The position numbers were made by a program, and so were the translations under genes. Positions 58,330-64,000 of a stretch of 64,000 nt of DNA are shown here, piece after piece (the stretch's first letter is position 1; each line of letters begins with the position of its first letter). Under the pieces are notes generated by a model, which saw only the letters and a program-made list of their open reading frames with translations, was not told the DNA's origin and did not search any database. Origin of the DNA: Cordilura impudica (taxonomy: Eukaryota; Arthropoda; Insecta; Diptera; Scathophagidae); contig OY821519.1 of assembly GCA_963682025.1 (NCBI GenBank), positions 106,314,099 through 106,378,098 on the forward strand, in the 5' to 3' direction.

Positions 58330-59150
58330 TTTGGTGGGCGTGGTACCTCCCACACAAAGTAAATTTTTAATATCATATACATATATTGAGTACTAATAGG
58401 GAGAGCTTTGCAAATTTGTGTGAGGTCACCTATTGTTAATATTAGTAGCTACGCCGGAAATGGGCGGGATCGGATAAATGGGCGTGGTAGCTCACGTACA
58501 AGTAATAGTTCAATATTATATTTCTCGAGTAATGTGATAGAGAGAGCTTTTAAAATTTTTCTGAGGTCACCTATTATTAACGTGAGTAGTCGGTTGCAAA
58601 ATGGGCATCATCGGACCAATAGGCGTGGCACCTGCCATACAAAGTAAATATAAAATGCCATATATCTGGAGTACTGTAATAGTGAGAGGCTTGGGACTTC
58701 ATGTGAGCCCATAAGTTATTCATTTGATTAGTTAGACAAAAAATGGGCGTGATCGGAGCAGTGGGCGTGGCCCCATCCATACAAAGTAAATATATGATAT
58801 CATATAACTGGTGTGCTAAAAAAGGAAGCTTTGACACTTTGCACGAGCGTATCAGATCTTAGTATGAGTAGTCGAACAAAAAACTGGCGGGTTCGCACTA
58901 ATGGGCGTGGCACTCCACATGCAAAGTAAAAATGTAATGTCATGTCAGTCGAACAAAAAAATGGGCGTGATCGGAGCAGTGGGCGTAGCACCGCCCATGC
59001 AAAGTAAATATCTAATATCATATAACTGGTGTACTCTAAAAGGGAAAGACTCGACATTTTGCATGAGTCCATCAGTTATTAATGTGAGTAGTCCAATAAA
59101 AATTGGGCGGGATGGGATTATTGGGCGTGGCACCTCCTATGTAAAAAATA
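58330..59150 (+). repeat. 145-bp satellite inside the Helitron
   Basis: GGGCGTGG blocks near 58333, 58480, 58620, 58764, 58902, 58980 and 59123 give a period of about 140-147 bp, with one short unit of about 78 bp. Units share ATCATATA.CTGGAGTACT, AGGGAGAGCTTTG and AAATGGGCGTGATCGGA. Same family as 5037-5725. Confidence 0.85.
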
Positions 59151-59546
59151 TGAAGCACTACGAAAGCGACAGTCTTTTGCCAAATTCATTAGTTATCAAT
59201 GTGATTTGTCGTAGAAATTATATTGCCAAAATCAAAAATCGCCAAACCCAAAAATCGCGAAAAATAAAAATCGCCCAAAAACAAAAATCTTCAAAATCAA
59301 AAATGGACAAAATCAAAAATCGCTAAAAAGAAAAATTGCCAAATGATATTCTAAGTTCAATGCCAATAGTTAAGTGTTGCCAGATCTAATATGGATAATC
59401 CATCTTCTTCTCATGGGCAGCTACATGTACCTTGCTCCAGGGTAGGAACGCCGAAAAATCTGATAATTGTTGTACCGATTGAAAAAACAAAAAACATTGT
59501 ATATCAGCATCAGCAAGCATTGAAATAAAAAAATCTATACTAATAA

Positions 59547-59952
59547 TCTATACCAACATAATAAAAAGTTAATATTTGTTTGTTTGTAGGAGGTAATCTC
59601 CGTAACTACTCGTCTGATCTTCCTGAAATTTTCACATAGTCTTACTTTAATTTTTTTAAATATTTTTGGTAGTCGTGGCACCTTCCATACAAAGTAAATC
59701 ATATATTAAGTACTAATTATATATATTAAGTACTATGGTAGAGAAAGCTTTACAAATTTGTCTCAGATCATCAACTATTAACGTGAGTAGTCAGACAAAT
59801 GCGCATGGTACCCCCACACAAACTTAATATTAAATGTGATATATCTGAATTACTGTATAAGTGAGGGCCTTGGGACTTTGCGTGAGCCCTTTCATAACGG
59901 TTCGGAAGGGGGGAGGGGGAGGGTGTAGCGAAGCACACCGGGTTATATCTAG
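59547..59952 (+). mobile_element. Short Helitron E copy (406 bp)
   Basis: Starts A-TCTATACCAACATAATAAA 13 bp after another TCTATACTAATAA start, and ends with GTGTAGCGAAGCACAC, then CTAG and T. It contains about 1.5 satellite units (from 59660). Confidence 0.7.
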
Positions 59953-60239
59953 TTTTATATAAAATGATAAAAAACTAAATTTTTTGAAAGAAATCACATC
60001 CATATATTAAAATATATAGTAACACTCTCAGTGATTTGCTAATTTTTTTCTGGGATTAATTAAAGGCGACATTTTGTATAGGAATTTTCATCAAATTCCC
60101 GACTAGAGATCTTTGAAACTTTCTGTAAAGTGAATGACCACACACAATTTAATAATGATTTGATCATTACTTCTCGCAGTTAACCTGAAAGCGTATAAAA
60201 GCATGTCTTCTAATTTTTTTATGTCATAACCTACAACCA

Positions 60240-60975
60240 GAGTATAATGGGTTCGTAACTAACAAAAACATCTAACCAAGATCCACCTCATATGACACGG
60301 GTCGACTTAGAATTGATAGCCTATACCATCTGTTTGGATAACTGTGTCTTAAGTCCAACTAATTGCGTATCGAGAATAGGCAGAAACGAAATCTGAGTTG
60401 AGATTTTATTAAACTTTTTGCCCGCAGATCTGAAAAAAATCATATCGGATGCTACATCTACATGGAGACTAGGTCATAAATGGACCGATCCTGACAGTGT
60501 TTGGTAAACTCACTTATTTTTTGCAAAAACATATAAAAACCAAATTTGAGAAAAATCTGTGCAATATTTTTATGTTTGATAGTTGTAACTGATTAATAGA
60601 GGTAATAAACTTACACAAACCCAATTGAAGGAGATATGTATGGTAATTTGGTTCTTATGGCATTTTAAGTTTATCTCATACAGGTCATTTGAATGGGGAC
60701 TAAGTCTGAACATCTACCGATTTATAAAAATTTCAATACCATTTGTCCTATTGCTGATGGAAGCCTATATATCAAAATACATAAAAATATTTATATTTGC
60801 GACCTGTAGTTGATTTCAAGTTTTACATTGACACACAGATGTACAGACGAACGTACGGATGAGCATCCCTAAATCGACTCAGAAAGAGGGTCGATTGGCA
60901 TTATAAAAGATGGGTCTGGGTCAAATATTTTTGGTAGTTACAAACATCATCACAAAGACATTATGCTCTGATTTA
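60240..60975 (-). mobile_element. HINE-B copy 7, diverged, with an inverted scrap at one end
   Basis: 60320-60975 is a minus-oriented HINE-B from the TATACCAT block to 'GTCAAATATTTTTGGTAGTT'. Immediately before it, 60240-60318 matches the opposite (plus) orientation of the HINE-B 5' end (AGTATAATGGGTTCGTAACT ... ATCCACCTCATATGACAC). Much diverged. Confidence 0.6.
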
Positions 60976-61182
60976 ACTTATCGATTCAAATTAAATTGAA
61001 GTGCATGTTTCTAGAATGAAATTAAAGTTATTTTGATAGCACATTAGGCACAGGATGTTTTTGAATAATTCATAGATTTTAAAATTAAATATTGAAACTA
61101 AAATCCTTAAACGAAGTAATTCATTACCAATAATTTATATTACAATATGTATAATCGCTTATTTATTATTTATTTGTTTTAG

Positions 61183-61507
61183 GGTCAGACCGAAAGTAAA
61201 AAGAACTCAAAGAAGCAAACATGTGGTGAAATACAAACCAAGGGCACTGCAATGTCTTTTGGTTTTCGCAAAAACCTAAATACAACACCAAAAAAACTAA
61301 AGAAACTGATTAAAGGTGACAACTACAAAAACTCAAAGAAACAGGATAAATGTAATAATATTTGTAATAATGATACTAATGATGTTGGCAATGGTAGAGG
61401 CAAAATAGGTTGTGCTGAGGATAGTACAAAAACAGACACTGTGATAGATACAAACAATAAAACATGCACAGAAATACTAGTCAATAGGGATGATAATGGC
61501 AATGCAG
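61183..61507 (+). CDS. Host gene, second coding exon
   Basis: Preceded by TTTATTTGTTTTAG and open in phase 0, matching the end of the exon at 23720. Encodes a Lys-rich start, 'GTAMSFGFRKNLNTTPKKLK', then Asn/Asp/Thr-rich low-complexity sequence. The donor is GCAG|GTGAGA after one base of a codon (phase 1). The SFGFRK motif recurs as RFGFRG in the next exon. It is intracellular-looking, with no membrane segment or signal peptide. Confidence 0.75.
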
Positions 61508-61594
61508 GTGAGAGTGGACTCAAATTTAGTTATTATGGTTTTCCGTTGTTTTACGATTATGTTGAATTTATTAATTGAATTCATATTTCCTTAG

Positions 61595-61852
61595 ATTTAC
61601 TTAGCAATGTACATTTTGAGAAAATGGGAGCAGCAGCAGCTACCACAACTACACAGTCCAATCAAAGTACTGGAGTTGGCGTTGGTAATGTTAAGCTACC
61701 TGGTGCAGGTAGTCGTTTTGGCTTTCGTGGTGCTTATAGGCCCTCATCAACAGATATTACAACACGTCAACAAATGGAAACAAATGATAATATTGAAAAT
61801 AATAATTGCAGTGGCGTTGGAAATAATAATAAAGGAGTGCTTGTCAGTAACT
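61595..61852 (+). CDS. Host gene, third coding exon (gene continues off window)
   Basis: Separated from the previous exon by an 87-bp intron (61508-61594, GTGAGA..CCTTAG), a typical short fly intron. Starts in phase 1, so the split codon becomes Asp and the frame reads 'LLSNVHFEKMGAAAATTTTQ', 'GAGSRFGFRGAYRPSSTDIT', then an Asn-rich stretch, ending at AAC T|GTAAGT. The perfect phase match across two introns is the best evidence that 22842, 61183 and 61595 belong to one gene. Later exons lie beyond the window. The following intron (61853 on) is AT-rich without features to about 62260. Confidence 0.78.
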
Positions 61853-62262
61853 GTAAGTCTATTGTTAATAATTTTATAGGTTAATAGATTTTTAGTGTCC
61901 TTATGAATGTTGATATTTATATTGATGAATACTTTTTGTTTCATATCTGGTCTTATATGTTGATAATTTTTCTTTCAATGTTCGTTTCAAACACAACAAT
62001 TTTGTTCGGTACAGTGCCATGTAGCGAATGTGTTTATAAGGAATGAGATCGATAGAATTGTAACTCTAAAACACCCAATAAATTTTGATCTAATTAAACC
62101 AGTTTAATCAAAATTAAGAAATATCAACTTAAATTTTATAAGATATAGTTTATGAATACTAACAGTAAAAAACCGAGGATTGAGATCTTAAAAATCTTAA
62201 TAAGGAAACTATTGAACTCAGAGCTTTGATTTTTATTTAATTAATTGAAATTGTATTGAAGC

Positions 62263-62960
62263 TTACAAAATGTTTTTAATTTTTGTAGATCTAATAATTT
62301 TTGGAATACCAACTTTGTCCTCTTCAAAAACCACGTTTTTGTTCTTGTACCACTCAAAAGCTTTCTTACCGTAGTGATAGGATGCTAAATTGGCAAAAAA
62401 ATATATGCACACATTGTCTTGGCTTACAAAAGGAAGTGGTCTTCTTTGCAAACAGTCCTCAATATTTATTTGTTTGTGGGAATTGCTTTTTTTCCTAAGC
62501 TAATCTTTGACAATACCTCAAGCATTAGCAAATTTTAGCTCAGATGCTGCTAAAAATCTAAGCCCATATGCGATTCGTTGTCCATTATGCAGCAATTGCC
62601 GTGCTCAGGTTTTGGCCTTAAAATTTTTTACATAGTTCCTGCCTAGAACTTCTTGAACTTTGGGTGCTTTCAAAACTCCATCGATTTTAGAGATTCGCAC
62701 CTTTTCTACCGGATATGCTTCCTATTTTCTTGGCCTTAAATATATCACGGGGACCTTTCAGTCCTCCTGAATCATGTTTCCTGTCAATGCACAGTGGTTT
62801 CCCTTATATGGACAAGCGGCCAAAAAGCTATATCTCCAAAACTAAAAAATTTCTTCAAAATTTGTCAGGTCATAGCACGCCCAAGGAACTTAAAGTTTGC
62901 AAATTTTTAGGAAAAAATATTAACAACTGTAGCCATAGTAGCCATTTGATCTTTGAAGGG
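62263..62960 (-). pseudogene. Unrecognised degenerate reading frame
   Basis: A single minus-strand frame with several stops reads 'CPYKGNHCALTGNMIQED', 'EKVRISKIDGVLKAPKVQEV', 'RIAYGLRFLAASELKFANA' and an open end 'LQRRPLPFVSQDNVCIYFFA', 'NLASYHYGKKAFEWYKNK' (62451-62263). The sustained reading despite stops suggests a decayed protein, probably transposon-derived. I do not recognise the family. Confidence 0.4.
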
Positions 62961-63179
62961 TAAATTGACTAATACATTTGTTTGTTTTTTCATTTGTTAA
63001 TTTTTATTCCATTTTAATTCATTCGAAATATACACTGAAAAAAAAACTAAGTTAAAAAGTTATACAAAGTTATATAATGCAATTAAGGTGTTATTAAGTA
63101 ATATAAGGTAATAAGGTAGAATATGGTATTGATATATCAAATATTAAGCAAATTTAAAACTTCCTGACTTAAACTACTT

Positions 63180-64000
63180 GTTTTCTTTGTTGGTAAGTTT
63201 CGGGCTCCAGAAATAAATGGATCTGAACTAAAAAACAGCCTATTTAAAAGATCTGTATTTGTAGCAATGCGGGATATTTTTCATGTATGTTGCAATCTAA
63301 ACTGTTTTATATCCTTATTTTTTGATTCCGCTGCTTCCTCCGATAATTCCCCTATTTGCCCCTATTGACACTAACGCATGCTTGATCAGCTCAGCTCCAC
63401 GGATCAGAATTTTGTGTACCGATGGAGGGAGGTAGTACCAGGCATATTCCTAAACAAGTTTTCTGGCTGTATCTACAGCATATTCTTCAAACTTTTCGGC
63501 ATCAATTTCAAATTGTGGCACATCTTTGCTAAATGTTCTTATCGATTCTTGTTTTTTTTTTTTTTGATGAGCTCAACATTTTGAAAAAATCTCCGCGCTA
63601 TGTTGCCATCGTTCGAGTTTTCGGAACCACCAGATTTTGGCCTATCTACCAAAAGTCCCATTTCGGCCCGAAATCGTTGTTAAATAAATTGTTTTCTCTT
63701 CAAAACTCTTGACTTTTCGTTCTTACTGGTTTTCCATTTTTTTTTTAGCTCTAATTTGTATGATAAGTGAATGAAGTACTCAAAAAATCGTATGTTGGCA
63801 TGTAATGATGACAGTCCTAATTCGAACCGAGCTTCGTCTACTTTTTTTCGAGGGATTTTAAATGTCACTCATTTCTGTAGGCAAGGCACCACATATGTGA
63901 CATCTTGCAGATGAAGTTTCCGTAAGAGCGTTACAAACTTTGCCGTCAACCATGGTCAATTTTATGTCATGCTTTATACGTATTTTTTGTTTTGTTTTAT
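63180..64000 (-). pseudogene. Second Transib transposase, runs off the window end
   Basis: Minus-strand order from the window edge: 'LTMVDGKVCNALT' and 'CHICGALPTEMSD' (63960-63850), 'ELGLSSLHANIRFFEYFIHL' (63830-63760), 'AEMGLLVDRPKS' then 'NSNDGNIARRFFQN' (63670-63580), 'KFEEYAVDTARKLV' (63510-63470), 'YLPPSVHKILIRGAEL' (63445-63390), and 'FSSDPF' (63220). These are the Transib blocks seen at 9453-11399 but from a different lineage (NSNDGNIARRFF versus NLNDGNTSSRFF). Many stops and shifts. The N-terminus with the GCDGS motif lies beyond the window. Confidence 0.85.

Larger units (their letters stand above)
58168..59952 (+). mobile_element. Helitron family E, composite of two copies
   Basis: 5' end A-TCTATACTAATATAATAAAG plus a (TTTG)n run; the 3' end, shared with the nested copy, reads GTGTAGCGAAGCACACCGGG then TTATATCTAG followed by T. 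The interior is the 145-bp array and an AATCGCC-rich stretch (59225-59335). A second 5' end at 59547 shows that another copy lies within or next to it. Confidence 0.7.
23721..61182 (+). other. Giant host intron (37.5 kb) filled with transposons
   Basis: Bounded by GTAAGT at 23721 and TATTTGTTTTAG ending at 61182; exon phases on both sides are 0. It contains piggyBac, hAT, a CR1-like LINE, Tigger, HINE, Helitron, foldback and uncharacterised elements listed separately, plus one candidate exon at 52605-52838. The stretch 23750-24600 is AT-rich with no recognised feature. Confidence 0.75.

Overview
The window is AT-rich, gene-poor animal DNA. The transposon families (two DINE-1/HINE-like families with a (GGAC)n or other tandem-repeat core, Helitrons, Jockey/CR1-type LINEs, piggyBac, hAT, pogo/Tigger, Transib) and a spliced gene rich in Asn/Gln runs point to a fly, most likely a calyptrate such as a blow fly or house-fly relative. 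That assignment is inference; no species-specific marker was seen.

One host gene is convincing. Its first recognised coding exon (22842-23720, + strand) encodes a protein starting MGKCIS, a myristoylation/palmitoylation-type N-terminus. After a 37.5 kb intron it continues at 61183-61507 and 61595-61852, with matching splice phases, and then runs off the window. A further in-frame, phase 0-0 candidate exon lies inside the big intron at 52605-52838. Nearly everything else is transposon debris, often nested.

Layout: 1-2500, two fused LINE fragments. 2750-3577, two tandem HINE-A copies. 4865-8384, a Helitron whose helicase reading frame was split by a LINE with a 9-bp target duplication. 8412-11960, a Tigger-like C-terminus split by a Transib element (8525-11718) whose ends begin CACAGTG, the V(D)J heptamer. 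12065-12640, a tandem array. 14142-22195, Helitrons, HINEs, a pogo MITE, a mariner-like fragment and simple arrays. 22773-23720, host exon. Inside the intron: a LINE fragment (24605-25850); an apparently intact three-exon piggyBac (25889-28286); a CR1-like LINE (28383-35420) split by a hAT element (29449-32536) that itself holds a HINE-A; a 3.6 kb element with about 600-bp inverted repeats and an uncharacterised DDD-type transposase-like gene (35424-39018); an uncharacterised FCYVCG-type protein fossil (40980-42215); a HINE-A around a 21-bp array and a complete but broken Tigger (48045-51755); a 2.9 kb foldback element (53891-56763); Helitrons with a 145-bp satellite (58168-59952). 63180-64000 holds a second Transib fossil.

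The genes do not form a pathway. The story is of successive insertions in and upstream of a large intron, and several insertions can be ordered in time because a target duplication or an interrupted reading frame is still visible. Only the piggyBac transposase and the host exons have uninterrupted reading frames.
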